Part shown: piece by piece, positions 34,404 to 47,478 of the stretch | Layout of the letters: the number at the start of each line of letters is the position of its first letter | Numbering within the stretch: position 1 is the first letter of the stretch | Assembly: GCA_022315425.1 (NCBI GenBank) | Contig: JAIUPT010000010.1 | Span: 372,001-436,000 of the forward strand | DNA: 64,000 nucleotides | Source: Pseudevernia furfuracea | Taxonomy: Eukaryota; Ascomycota; Lecanoromycetes; Lecanorales; Parmeliaceae | Direction of reading: 5' to 3' | Position numbers and translations under genes: made by a program | The notes under the pieces: model-generated | Told to the model about the DNA's origin: nothing | What the model saw: only the letters and a program-made list of their open reading frames with translations | Databases searched by the model: none

Positions 34404-34654
34404 CTGCGATTAAGATCATTAGCATGTTGATCTACTGAATGCTCTGTGTTCATTCACTGCTAGTTCGCGCGTGAATGCTACCTTCCCAAGCAGCGAAAGG
34501 CAGCAGTAAAAGAATGTACAAGCGGTAGAAGGGTAGGATACAGAACAGTGACGTGGACAAGGGTGCAAAGCTCGTAGGGTTCGCTTAAAACATTCCTCGG
34601 CCTGGCTCGGGCGTCCTAAGAATAGAGGAGCGAGACCGAGACGTGTGTACTTAC
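34404..34654 (-). other. Probable 5'-leader intron of medA
   Basis: Donor GTAAGT at 34649-34654, acceptor ATCGCAG at 34404, with GCTAATGAT as branch-like sequence. The bases on both sides would splice in an open frame leading to the medA start, so it may be leader or unrecognised coding sequence. Confidence 0.4.
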
Positions 34655-37600
34655 TTCCAGCTCTGGAAAATTGAAGGACTCCAGTTTGGCGGTGCTGGAG
34701 GTGTTGTGTCTGGAGAAAGTCGTGGTGGGAGAAATGAGCTAGGAAGTTTGGTGAGTGTATGTAAGGGAGTGGGAGCTTGGGCGCAGCAATACTTGTTACT
34801 TTAGAGATCGGAAATGGGTGCTGGGTATTCGCAGCAGCTCATAGATGAAGCTGTTGAAATGTAGAGATCGGATTTGGGAAGTCATTGGTTCATGCCAGTG
34901 CGATAGTGTTCGCATGGGGTATTCCAGTACCGAATCGGACAAAAGTCTCGGGAGATGTGAAGCAGATTCACACGAGAACAACGAACTCAAGGCTAGTCGA
35001 TCTAAGTCAACTATCAGAGTCATGATGAATTTGAAATGTTTTCCCACTTTGGCATCAAATTTTGAAATGCTCACCTTGGAGGATAAAGGAGGATGTTGTG
35101 ATTAATGATTTGGGCCAAATATTTGAAATAATTGGGAGATCTGTCTCGGTGGGAAGCTCAGCAGAACCTCCGTGTGGGGAAAATTGGAGGAAAGGCAGGC
35201 AAGGGGTGCGGTACCTTTTTGAGAGCGTTGATCATCTCTGCTCTACACAAAAAAAGGCCGAAACGAATTGCATCTAACTCGCGAAGGTCAACATACAACC
35301 CCATCTAATGGTCTTTTAGAAACTATGGAGTATATTTAGAGGCTCGGAGGATTTTCTTCTCTCTAGGACAGCACGATAAGCTTCAAGAGGCGTCGAGGTC
35401 GGAACATGGGACGTGCGGATATATCAATCCCACATCTTACCGTCAGCCGAGACTAATTCCATTGCATAACCCAATTGCGGAGGAGTGAAGAGATCAACCA
35501 AGCATCAATTAGATGCTATCAAAAAAAATAAGGGCAAGAAGGCCAGTGCTAGATAGTCCGTTTCGTACGTAGAGCCATCATCCCGGGCTGGGCTAGCTGA
35601 ATCTCTACATGCGGCCCCATCACCATGGCCTACGAGCCACAGATCTGGGTCTACAGGTCCAACGCAGGGCCATGACTTTAGTCTGGTCTATTCTGCAGCC
35701 TGAAGTAGCTGCAAAGGCGACAGGACAGCACATCCCTTTTGCTGAGTTACTTTCGCTTCAGAGGTATTTTGAAAAGCACGACTGCGCCGCACGAGTTTCA
35801 AAGTTGGCAGAGAGGAGCGGAAGGAAGTGATGAATGAATAGGTCAGTCAACTAAACATTATTGGTGGCCGATGTTTGGAGAGGAGTGGAAGAAACACTAG
35901 CGCAACCCCTTGAGAGCTAGGCGCTAAAAATACGGGGCCTGGGGGTGGAAACTTTAGCCTTTTAGCGGCAGGAATCGTCTGGCAAGCTTAAAATAAAATT
36001 CCGAGTGAGGTCGAAAAGCGAAGATTTAATATTATATGACAAGTCACACTCACAGTTCACAACCAACAAATCAACAAACAAACAGAAAAGCTCTGTAGGC
36101 TTTGCCGTTTGCACCCTGACAGTGACAATAATCATGATCAGAAATCCTTGTGGATTGTTACTATGACTAGAGTACGGGTTCTAGGCCGCAGAAGGAGGCG
36201 CATTTTCAGTGTACGCAATGCCTCACTTTTTCCCTCGAGCATTGCCAATGACCTTTCTACCTTACGATTCTTTCCTTGATTATTCCCTGCATTTTTCTTT
36301 ACATAAAATGGTTGTCTCTCGCACCTTTGGATTTCAAGGTGGGGAAAAGAAGGCTCAGCCTCGCCGAGCAAGCATACCAATGGGGGTTCCTTGCTCTGTG
36401 TTTCAGCTTTTCGATTTTCACCCCGGATCATCTTCCATCGATCGCGGTATCCTCCTAAAGGCATATCATATCTTGCCACTTGTTGCTATGAATAGAAAGC
36501 TGGCCCCGCCACTATCCGCGTACCTTTGCCCCCACTGTTACATGTTAAAAATATTATCATAACATCGAAATCAAAATATCTGCACAAGGATCACGGTGCT
36601 GCTCTCCAAAACATCGGGACCTGCCATTGCGCTGTCATTCTGCGTTAGAGCTCGCTTTCCCACCAATGGGCATCTTCCCATCGCTCTCCGCCATGCAAGG
36701 AGCCGATTCCGGATTCATTTCCTCGGTATCGGTGGGCCTAGTGGTAATTGCTTAGTTTTACTTGGGCTCTAATTTCGCTTTCTGCGCTGGTCGTGCTTTT
36801 GCTTATGGCCAGTCATGGTCGTTACTAGATGGCTCAGCCCATGATCTAGCATACTGATATAGCATACTGATCTAGCATACGATTGGCCATTGGCTATAGG
36901 AGCCGAGTGACTTGCGACGCTGTTGCGGGACGGAACGAAAATTCAAACTGTCATTGTTCTTGTTCCCCTGGAGCCCAGGTATCATTATTTTGTGGGGGCT
37001 GTTGCCTTGCGATGTTTGCGGTAGGGATTTACCACCGGGACTTTAAGTCGAATGTTTCCCTATCATGGCACAGATCACGTAAGGATGGATTTCGTCAAGT
37101 ATCAAGACCGATCTCTGGCCTATCCCAGCCACACTAGAATAGATACTAGCCAAGCAAGGCCAGCAAAATTTTTCAAATATCTAATGTAGCAAGTCGTTTC
37201 AGCCTTGCCAACTACATACAAGAATAACAGCATCGTGTTCTATTGAGATATTTGTCCTAATTCAGATCAGTATTCTCGAAAACGAAACTAGTCAATTCGT
37301 CGTGCGCAACTTGACGACTGATCTATGAATAGTTCAAGAAGCCTCGGACTACATCACTTAGTCTACCTTCACTTGATGGACAGAGAAGTCACAGATTGGA
37401 TAAGGAAGCTAATGAAGACAGCCTTCGCCAGCAGCCTTAGTCGAACTGTCCTGCACCTTACCATCTCCTCAAGCAGCCTTTGAGGATTTTGGCGCATTAA
37501 CACTGGACTTAAACTTCCTTTTCGCAAGAATCGACGAATTCGAGGTTGCCAGCACCAGCACAATTTTCAAAATGAATTACCTACAACAATTTGTACAACC

Positions 37601-40600
37601 GTTACTGCCGAAGTTGCGCGATCCACGGCCAGAAGACACTAAGCAACACGCACGTCCCTATACTTAGCATTCATGCTTAGACATTGCATTAGACTGAAAG
37701 TCTGAAATTCCCCCAATTGAAGCTTGCCTGCTTCCATTGACGGTGTACTGGTATGGAAGCTCCTCCATGATGTTACTGCTCGAATGGAAACGAATCCTCT
37801 ACTCAACTGAGGTGCTGCGATGACCAAGCAAGCACACGCAGCCAGCTCTGGAACCTGACATTATCAGCAATCATGAGCAACCACAACCACGCCTTCAGCC
37901 TGGCGTCATTCTAAAAAGCTGGCCAGCACCTCATAAATAGTGTCTACCATTGCCGGAACCCCACCGCTACTTTCCTCCGCACTTGCCTACGACCGCGCTG
38001 GACCGCCTACTCATCATGTAGGCGTCAACCACTCAGCCTGCAACGACAGAAACGCGATTTGAGTCAGCCTGGCCTTCCTCCCTCAGGATTCGACTCAGCC
38101 TCGCAGACCAGCCAAAGATCCCTTACCTACACGCGCGTGGCTCAGGCACTGGAAGGTATGCGCCGATTCTCGAGGGCTATCCAACCCTGACTTTCCCAGC
38201 CCGAGACCAAAGGCGCAAGAATACACCAAAAGGGAAGAAAGAGCCAGTCGGCAGCGGACGACAGTGCCCGTCCTGTCTGTCTGTCCGCAGGGAACAGGGA
38301 GCAGGGATGTCAGAAAGTCTATGTAGGTATACCGGCTATAAGAAGGGGGCTTAGCATCTTTAGCTTGCGGGTTCGGGCGTAACGGGGCGAATCAGGCCCA
38401 CCGGACAATTATTGAGAGTATGCAGGACTGGAGGTTAGTGCTGACAAGGTTGCGCATCAAAATCGACACTGAAACTTTGTTCATTATTATCCCTTGTGGG
38501 GTCGCCTGTATGGGCCGTGCCGTACGTATGTATGCTTAGTTTGCTTTATATGTACATACTTCCATACGCAATGTGATAACACGATGATGCAATAAAAGGG
38601 CTGGGCTTTGAGCCATGGGCATAATAGTCTATGCAACAGAAGTCTTTGAGCATCGAGCTTCAGGGGCCCTATGCAATGTGACATATTCTTGATAAAGGGG
38701 AGCCTTGAGCTTTACATACTCGTAATGAGCTATATAAGTACCGTATTAGTTTTGCTGCTGTCCCGATTTTTAATCAAGGCTAGACCTATTTGCACTGCAG
38801 TAGACATTGGCGTCGAAGATCGCTAGAAAAACAATAATTCCAGGTTTTCATCAAGCTGAAGGTTCTCACCAGTTGGACAAATTTCTTGCGGACACTTATA
38901 GGCTTTAGTTTGTCTCGCCACTTGCCACTTGCCGGTATCTGGTTGTTTATCTTCCCGCTTCAACACTACTAGCTCCTACCTTCACGGAGAGCCTACCTTC
39001 ACGGACAGCCAACATCACTTGAAAACATTGCTTATTCCATTCAAACACGAGCTTTAAGAGGATGTAATAAGATGTGAATGGTAGTGCTAGTGTACCAGAG
39101 GAAGAGTCCTGGCTGGTGACAAAAGCAATGGCCTGCATCTTATTTTAGGCAAATTCCTCATTAAAGAACAACTTTGCTTGACGCATCCGCCGACTTCAGA
39201 TTCTCGAGCTCGAATATTGACGTGACTGAATATATAAAAATACTTTCACATGCTAGGAACATGACCTAGCACTACACAAGGCCAAAAGCAAGATATAGTA
39301 CCAGGACAAGGCAGGTATGATAGGACTATCAAGGACGATTGTGTACTGCCAGCGCAATATTACACATCAAGGTCAGAGAGGAGCAAGATGGTAGCAAGAC
39401 AGCTGCAACCATTGCAGAAAATCGAATACAGTGAGGACAAGGAGGAAGTTGCTGGGATCAACAATTGGCTCCTCTGAGTGATGGTACAGAGCGCATGGTT
39501 CGGACTTCCTGCCTAACGAACACAACACAAGATCGACAAGGCTTGGTTTTCCTCGAATCAGCCTCAGTGAGACCATGAATAATGTGTCCCAAGATTTCGC
39601 TTTCTGGGCACTGGACAAGATTGCTATGCAGTTGGTGTTGGGGTTTCGGTCCACTGAAAGACTGCAGAACAGCTGGCTTGAGAGCCACCTTCCGTCTGGA
39701 GAACAGGTCTCGTGAACTATATAAATATCCCTTCTCGAAAAGCCGAAGCTCGCCATGACCGTGGCGAAGAACATCAACGCTTAGACAAGCTATAGCCATC
39801 GATACATCCTTGGCTCTTGCCGCAATGAACGAGACCACGCTCAGCCAGCGCAACAGCTTTGGCTCTTGCAGTTAAGAGCTCCTTAGTTATATATAGCGGA
39901 ACCCTTCATACTGGGCTGGTACGACGATGCTGGACAGGATCATGAGGAGCCTTCAGTATTATGATGTCGAAATTCCGGTGACACCGTGCCCCTACACTCT
40001 ACAGTACAGTCATTCAAGCCTCCCTTTTGGCCGAGCATAGCCTCTGCAGATAGAACGCCCACGGACAATGTACGAGGCTATTCCGGAAACAAAAGTCTCC
40101 GCAGGAAATCATTGGTGCTATGGATCGGCAAGTTGAGGGAGACGTGGAGGTCTCATTCTTTCAGTCCAGTCGGCTCCTATATATTGGGATTTTGGCAGAC
40201 ACGAAGAGTGATAGGCGCCGACGCTGCCGGGCTGACCGTCCGTACATCTCTCTGCGTGTAGGCCGGGATACCTTGGACGATGCCAGAAGCTGCCGTCCAT
40301 CTCATTGATCCTCTCGAATGCTTCCATCATCCTTCAGATCGCCAGCCTCAGCTCTGGATCTCCCTGGTGCATCCAGCCATAGCATAAACCTCCTCATACC
40401 TCATCAATATTGTGCTAGAGGAAGGACTTGGTCGATCCGAGCCGACTGGAGTTGCAGGGCTCGTGTTTGAGCGAATGGAGCTTTGTTTGGGCGGCGGTGC
40501 CTCCGCAATTGCTTGAATGTCTTGTACGAACGAGATACATGCTCGGGACCAGCAGCTTTGGTGTCTCCTGGTTGGAAGAAGAAAAAAGATGGAGAGGATG

Positions 40601-41695
40601 TTCTCCGTTTCCCTTCAGATCTTGATTGGTGCCACGTGCGACGGACCTCGGCACTCGCCCTCCGGCGCCAGCCTTTTTTGGGCGCCTTTGACCACCTCCC
40701 TTCTCAAGTCTCAACACATGCCGTGGTTGTAGTAGCAGTCTCAGCAGATGCCATTGGCCATAAGCGTGTACAAATCGGGCCTGTCTATTTGTCGAAACAA
40801 GGGCTGGAGTTGGCTGCGCAAGTCCTTGGATACTGAAAAGCCTTCGCGGTGGAGAGCAGTGTAGCAACAGTGCATAGAGCGGAGAAGACATTGTCTCCTA
40901 CCTCTGAACTTGTGGAATCCGATGCCTGGTCTGCGCCTATTGAGTCCATGCTCTCTCGGATGCTTTGGCTGTCTCCTTACGATTTCTCCGTGGTGTGATT
41001 CTAATGCCGAGAAGCCGATCTCTTGAAGGCAGAGGATGAGCCAGCAGTGGGAGATGTCGTTCAATCTACCCGTTCTAAATACGCCTTGAGCAATTCTTGC
41101 AGTAAAGAGAGCTGCCCTCGGAGAATAGAGCAACAGCAGCTTGCCTCCGCGCTATGACTCTGGCTTTCAAAAGCCGACAAGATGCCACATATTTTGCACA
41201 CCACACATGCAGCATGTAAGGGTAGAGATAGTCTTGGGGGATGGGGCTGCAGTAACATGTCCCCACAGAACTTGAACTGCGCTAAGGGTTCAAGAGGTCG
41301 CTGGGGGATCCAATCTTGGTCCAAACCATAGGCTCAGTTGCTCAACACTTTGAATACGTTGGCTTCAGAGTCACCATTGAGGCATGAGCCCTATTGAAAC
41401 TTTTGGTTCCAAGAATCCCTGCTTCGGCTGCTACAATAGGATCATCTTCACTCATCGAGAAGGCGAGGCGGACTCATTGATGAAGGTCGCGGCCCAATCA
41501 TTCACATTGTTGTGATCTTTTCTCACTGGAGACCAAGATCACCCCAAATTTTTTCACCCTCACTTCATTCTATTTCATCCCCCAACCTCTTACCTTCCAT
41601 TTCCCACCTTCTATCTTCCATCGTTCATACTTAACTCTCTACCTTACTATCATCATCTACATACACTACAATAACATCAGCACTTCATAAGCAAC
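34655..41695. other. Long gene-poor region upstream of medA
   Basis: Over 7 kb, read on both strands, gave only short or overlapping frames without domains. The longest (minus, 39373-39853, two overlapping frames; minus, 40415-40891) have no recognisable motif. Short direct repeats of AGCATACTGAT occur at about 36849-36880. Long upstream regions are usual for developmental regulators such as medA. Part may also be non-coding RNA or very old repeats. Confidence 0.5.
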
Positions 41696-43410
41696 ATGTC
41701 GAGCCCACTGAGCGAAGTCGATCGCGAGCTCCTCGGCGAGGTCCCTCACAACAACGGAGCTACCATGGCTGAAGCCAACGGCGGCCCTGGCCTTGGAGCT
41801 CACGAGGACTCTCATGGTAATGGCTTCACTCCTCTCAACGCGACTGCTGGTACCTTGATCAAGGTCAGCAGCAACGGCGATGAGGTCGAGGCTGGCAAAG
41901 TGAGTCAAAACTTCATGACCCACCTCACAATTCCCCTACCTTCGACAATAGTCTTACTCTCTACCCTCATGATCTCATAGCATCAATACTTTGTACTGCA
42001 GACGGCTTCACTCCGATCTCTTTGCTCTCCCTCACCTATCTCCCCCTTCTCACCCCACGAGTTACCGCGATGTCCTATGCACTGCACACTGTCCACTCCA
42101 TCTCAATCCACGCAAGGCCTACGAGCTTCAAGAATGCTCCAGCTCCTCTCTTGTATTTCTGAAGGTCACGATTTTCGAGAGCCTCTTAGCTACTCTCACA
42201 TCATCTTTTCCCTGCTTCTCAAGATCTGCCAAATTCGAGATACTATCGTTTGGGCGTGACTTGGATCTGCCTGTCTCTCACTTGCTCAAGCATTTCATCC
42301 TCACTTTCTCCGCCAACGCCATTTCACTCCCAAAGTCCTCCGGCTGATCAATCAAAGGGAAACAAGGACATCAACACGGACAAAACCAAACCTGCTCCTA
42401 AGACACCCAAGAAGCGCGGTGCTGCAGCTTCTGCTAACGACGACTCCGCCCAGCCAACCAAGAAGCGCTCCCCCACAAAGAAAGCGACTGCTGCTCCCAA
42501 TATCGAAACCAACACCAACGGAGAAGTGGCTGAGCCTATCACTCCTTCTCCTAAGAAGCGTGCTTCGCCAAAGAAAAAGAATGCCGCTGATGCGGATGCA
42601 GAGACTGAGAGTGGAGAGACAAACGGAGAGACTGAGGGCCCTGAGCCGGTCACTCCTAAGAAGGCAAAGCGCGCGCCTGCAAAAGGTAAAGGCAACAATG
42701 ATGCCAAAACCAACACCGGATCCGCCGAAACCACTAAAGAGACTATCTCCCCCACTAAAGGCAATGGCGAGTCCGAGGCAACGACTGTCAACAACACGCC
42801 TCGCAAGCGTCAGGCCCCCAAGAAAGAACTTGCAGCTCCTCGCGGTATCCCGAGCTCGTGGGACAACGCCGACAATGCTGATAGGATGATGGTCTCGATG
42901 AAGGAGAAGGGAGAGGGATGGGCGGAGATTCGTGCGGCATGGAAGGTGATGACTGGACAGGAGACGGCTTCTAGGTATGCTCTACCACCATGGGGGTGAT
43001 CTTGACTAACGCTCTTACCAGCACGCTCCCAAATCGCTACAATCGCATCAAGGTGAACATGATGCGCATGAAGGAAGGCGATGTATGTTGACCTCCGCTT
43101 TTCTTCATCTTACTCCTTTGCAACTTCAATTCAGCTGACCACCCAATTTCTCTAACAGGAACAGCACCTCCTCCTCGCGAAGAAAGAAATCGAAGACGCC
43201 TACAACTCCGGCTTCTGGGCTAACATCGCCGCCAACATGGAACGTCGCGGCGCTGACAAATACCCCAGCGCCTTTCTACAGAAAACCTTTAAAGAGCTCG
43301 AGGCTGCTAACAAGACTACCATCAACGTAGCCAATGGTGCTGCTACCAATGGAGCCAAGGAGGGTGATGCTATCAAAGAGGAGGATACTGGAGAGGGCGA
43401 CGACGCTTAG
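41696..43410 (+). CDS. Myb/SANT-like DNA-binding protein, Lys-rich
   Basis: A 377-residue nuclear protein in four exons: 41696-41899, 42358-42974, 43022-43082 and 43159-43410. Introns: GTGAGT...CAAAG (458 bp, long for this window, with a CTGAT branch site), GTATGC...TACCAG (47 bp) and GTATGT...AACAG (76 bp). The middle is a disordered Lys/Pro/Ala/Thr tract with repeated PKKR/SPKK motifs, as seen in minor-groove or chromatin binders and nuclear localisation signals. The C-terminal third is a Myb/SANT-like fold (SSWDNADNADRMMVSMKEK, GWAEIRAAWKVMTGQETAS, LPNRYNRIKVNMMRMKEGD) found in many fungal proteins of unknown role. The tail is acidic. Exon 1 is N-terminal and poorly conserved in type, so the first join is the least certain. 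Confidence 0.75.
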
Positions 43411-43990
43411 GAGTTTTGCACTCTGGAGTCGTCCCCACTCTGAGGGAAGTTTTTCATACTGGGGGTTGGTGGTATGGGAAAGGATATGCTGGAAGGATGA
43501 TCAACACTTAACGTTTCCCGTGGTTTTCTCTCTTGCATGCTAGGAAAGGTATGGAAAGGTGGATGGACGGTTACACGTCATGACATGACAGCGCACGCTT
43601 TCTCGCATGTAGTGGGGCAGATCAGATGTCTCGTACATACATCGAAACAAGATACTTACTTGAATGTGCTGCGCTTGTGGGATTTGCGGACTTGAAATAT
43701 TGTATTTCTTCTGACTCAACTCACATGATATGCAGCGAAGCACCAAGGCGTGCCGACGATCTCACGAATGTATTCTCAAGAGCGCGAATAACTTCTAAGG
43801 GACAAGATTAGATCTATATGAGGTATCTCCTCTCATATACACGCCGAATCCAAAATCACACCTGTATGTATTCCATCCAACTTTTCCCACCCAATTATAC
43901 AACTCTCACACCGCGGGTATATGTACGTATCCAAAACACACATCCTCATAGCCCACATTAACCACTTCCCCCATCACCCAGCACCACCTA
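43411..43990. other. Convergent 3' flanks, no gene seen
   Basis: Lies between the Myb-like gene (plus) and the coiled-coil gene (minus). Nothing recognisable. Confidence 0.5.
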
Positions 43991-44746
43991 CTACTTCTTC
44001 CCCCCCTCCGCCTCCGCCTTCTTCGCCTTCGCCTCCAAAACCTTCCTCCTAACCTCAGCCGCCTTCTTCGCATTCTCCGTATTCGTCCTCGCCTTATCCG
44101 CCGGCGTCGGCGTCTTCCCTTTCTCCTCCTTCTCCCCGCCGCCAGCACCATCACCCCCCGCCTCCTTCCCCTCCTTCGCCAAGCCAATCTCCCCTCTCAG
44201 CCTCGCCTTCTTCTCGCCCGCGCTCAGGCCCAAAGAGGGCACATCGAGCGCCTGCAGGCACTGGATCACATCGGCGGAACCCATTGTTTTCATGTCTTTT
44301 TCGTGTCTGGGGAAGTTGCGGATGGGGCGGTTCGTGGAGAGGTCGTGGAGGGGGGTGAGGGGGACGTTGTTTTTGTTGGGGAGGGAGGAGAGGGAGAGGT
44401 GCGTGTGGAGGATGCGGGCGGTGGTGTTGTGTTCGCTGGGGTGGGTTGGTCAGTAAAAGGGGGGTTTGCTAGGGTGGGTGAGAGGGGGAAGGGAAGGGAG
44501 GTGGGGAAGGGAGGTGCGCGGGAACGGCGCGAGGCGCATGAGGATGGGGGGAGCTTACTTTGCTTTCATCCTGAGCTCCAGCGCGTCGTACTTCTTTTGT
44601 AACTCTGCATTGGCGGTTGTTAGGTTCTTGATTCTTTCTTCATGGTATCCCTTCGCTTTGGCGAGGTCGGCGGTTTTGGTCTGGATGTCTTTGACGCTGG
44701 CGGTCAGACTGTCCATGATATGGGCTTCTTGGTAGGCGCGTGCCAT
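43991..44746 (-). CDS. Coiled-coil protein of unknown function
   Basis: A 210-residue protein in two exons, 44559-44746 and 43991-44435. The intron, GTAAGC...CCCCAG (123 bp), joins RMKA|NEHNTTARIL in frame. Residues 10-62 form a clear heptad coiled coil (VKDIQTKTADLAKAKGYHEE... NAELQKKYDALELRMKA). The middle (RPIRNFPRHEKDMKTMGSADVIQCLQALDV) is compact and Pro/His-containing. The end is a Lys/Ala/Glu-rich helix (NAKKAAEVRRKVLEAKAKKAEAE). No signal peptide or transmembrane segment. I do not recognise the family. The start ATG at 44744-44746 opens the coiled-coil exon. Confidence 0.65.
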
Positions 44747-45382
44747 TGTGGATTGTGGATTGTGATTGTGGATTGATGGGATTGGTTCGGAGAAATTGAA
44801 CTGAGGGGGATTTGAGAAGATGAGAAGATGAGAAGATGGAGAGAGATGTCTGGGGCGCAAGAGCAAGAAAATAATAATAATAATGCAGCTCGGAGAAATA
44901 ATCGTGAGGCTGGGAGCATCGTAGTATGTCATGGATCTAGACCTCACGCCCTGAAACTTGGCTCCCTTGGCAGTGCGGTACCTATCGATAAAGGTCTTGG
45001 CAGGGCGTGGATGACGCAATGATCAACGCCAAGATCGGGGAGAAACTTCCGGTGTCGGTGAGGGCCACATCGACTTTTATTTAAAACTTGTGCTCCTCCG
45101 TAAAGACTGACGAGTAATTGCAAAGAAAGTGTATCAAAATGGCTAGTGAGATCCTTTGGATATGTTAGCTACTGTGCTATCGATACCCTAATGCACACGA
45201 TAGGCGGACGCCGAGCCTGTCCGAGACGCCGAGAGCGAGGAAGAATCATACATGTTGGCCTCATTGACTAAAAGTTTACCATGGCGGGAAAAATGCTATA
45301 TAAGACGGTGATCTCGCCTCTGGAATTGGGTTGTGTCGTATAGTGATCACGATAGCCAACTTGAAGCCACCATCGTTGCATA
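44747..45382. promoter_or_regulatory. Divergent promoter region
   Basis: 636 bp between the divergent coiled-coil gene and PLP-enzyme gene. A TATATAA box at 45297-45303 sits 80 bp upstream of the PLP-enzyme ATG. No gene inside. Confidence 0.6.
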
Positions 45383-46814
45383 ATGGCAGATGCCATCCTT
45401 CCTGTCACCTCAAGATGTCCATTTGGGCGTTCCATGCGAGACAACCATTTCATGCTCGCACCTACTTACACTCCTTTGAACCACGGCTCCTTTGGCACCT
45501 ACCCTAAGTCCGTCCAGAAGCGCTTCCACGAATGCCAGGCTCTGTCGGAAGCCCGGCCAGACAACTTCCAGCGCTATGAGGTTCCCGTCATGCTCGATAG
45601 GTCTCGTGCTGCTATGGCTTCATTTTTACATATTCCAGCCGACGAAGTAGTATTCGTGCCGAATGCCACTACCGCAATTAATGTCGTCTTGCAGAATCTG
45701 AGATTCGATGAGGGAGAAGTGATCGTGCATTTGAGCACTCTGTATGGGTCTGTAGCCAAAATGATAGAGTACCTTCACGAGACTAGAGGTGTGGAGAGCG
45801 TTAACATCGCAGTGGAGTATCCGATTAATGAGGATGCATTGGTTTCGAGGTTCAAGACGGCCATTACAGACGTCAAGTCTGACAAAAGATGGAGAGTGAA
45901 GGTCGCAATCTTCGACACCATCTCAAGCCTTCCAGGCGTCAGAGTCCCCTGGGAACGGTTGGTGGAGGTGTGTCGGGAGGAGAGCGTACTGAGTTTGGTT
46001 GACGGTGCCCATGGGGTTGGCCAAATAGATCTTGGGTTGTCGAAGGTGCAGCCTGACTTTTTTACAAGCAACTGCCACAAGTGAGTTTATCCTTGTCACT
46101 CACTGACTCAAATACACCTGACATAAGAGCTGATCAAAGGCGTTCTGCTGCTCTAGATGGCTGTACGTACCCAGAGCGTGTGCTGTCTTCCACGTCCCGA
46201 AAAGAAACCAACATCTGATTCGCACAACTCTGCCGACTTCTCACGGCTTTGTGCCTAGGCCGCGAGGTCTAGGCAATGAAATCTTGAACCCTCTGATGAC
46301 AGGTTCCTCGGGGAAAAGCCCATTTGTCTTACTATTCGAGTTCGTGGCGACGTTGGACGTCAGTCCATACCTTTGCATCGAAGAAGCTTTGAAATTCAGG
46401 CGCGAAGTCTGCGGCGGAGAGGATAAGATCATGAAGTATTGCGTGGAAATTTCAAGTGAAGCCGGGACACTGGCTGCCGAGATCCTGGAGACGGATGTCA
46501 TGGAGACCGAGACGAAAATGCTAACGAATTGCGCTTTCACGAACGTGCGATTGCCCTTGGAGATCGGAGTTGGGCCGGGTCAGATATTAGAGAAGGACAT
46601 GTATCTGGTGGCGGTTTGGATGACGGTGACGCTAACGAAGGAGTGGGATGTCTACTCGCCAGTGTTCTTTCATGCAAGGAGATTTTGGACCAGGTTGAGT
46701 GGGCAGATTTACCTTGATATCGGTGACTTTGAGAAGGGAGCAAAAGCCTTGAAGACGCTGTGTGAGCGTGCCAAGGGCGGGGAATATTTGCAGCAGCAAA
46801 AGGCGAAATTTTGA
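45383..46814 (+). CDS. Class-V aminotransferase-like PLP enzyme (isopenicillin-N-epimerase/Egt2-like)
   Basis: A 451-residue PLP-dependent enzyme in two exons, 45383-46080 and 46157-46814. The intron (GTGAGT...CTCTAG, 76 bp) rejoins NCHK|WLYVPRACAVF. The Schiff-base Lys is K233 in SNCHKWLY, as in fungal cysteine desulfurase-like and isopenicillin N epimerase-like proteins. Other marks: PLNHGSFGTYPKSV near the start, VPNATTAINVVLQNL, and the PLP-binding Asp in VDGAHGVGQIDLGL. The family includes the fungal hercynylcysteine sulfoxide lyase (Egt2), but several paralogues with unknown substrates share these motifs, so no reaction is assigned. No targeting signal is seen, so it is probably cytosolic. 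It is transcribed away from the coiled-coil gene. Confidence 0.85.
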
Positions 46815-47478
46815 AAGCTTTTTGGCCTATCGATCTATTGCACAGTGGGTCTAAATCCAACTTGTTGTCCAAATATGCGTACATGTGCATTGAATATGGA
46901 ACAATGAGTGACGATATGAGGCTGGCCAGTGGCATACAATCTCTTAGCTATCATTAAGGCAACCCTGCAGACGTAGACATTGCGTTAGGAATGGGTTTTG
47001 ATCCATGGCTGGTCCAAAGCTTCGGGACTAAGGAAGCCACTAGTTCTCGTACATTCTCTACAACGAAATGAGCGAGCTGTAGTAGAAGTTTAGTACGTAC
47101 TCGTAATATAAAAGAACGCGAACGCTCTGTGGCTGGAGCTGTGGCTGTGGGCAAAGAGCGAGTCAGCCTCTCAGCCAGACGTGGCTCAGACAAGGATATA
47201 AATGCTAGAAGGAGCTACAGACACCGACCTCGGACAAAGAGTAAGCTGTATCCCATCAGCTCGTATCGTTGTCTCTCTCAACCGTCAGGTCAGAGTCCGT
47301 CGTAGCTGAATCAATCTATCTATCCTTCGTCGCCCAGATGTTCGTCTCAGCTGCTGCCAGCAACTTTACACCACCACCACCAACTTCTCACGGACGATCC
47401 TTCTGCTACAATTCGGACATAATCCTACATATAGCCTGGGGCCAACCTTAATACTTGCCGGCTTGTGACTCAGACCTA
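46815..47478. other. Intergenic, promoter of AAA ATPase
   Basis: No gene seen. A GTGGCTGGAGCTGTGGCTGTGG run at about 47130-47151 is a small GTGGCTG repeat. Confidence 0.5.

Noticed and set aside
39373..39853. Two overlapping minus-strand frames of about 130 codons
   Set aside because: They overlap in different frames, have no recognisable motif, no splice support and no clear start context.
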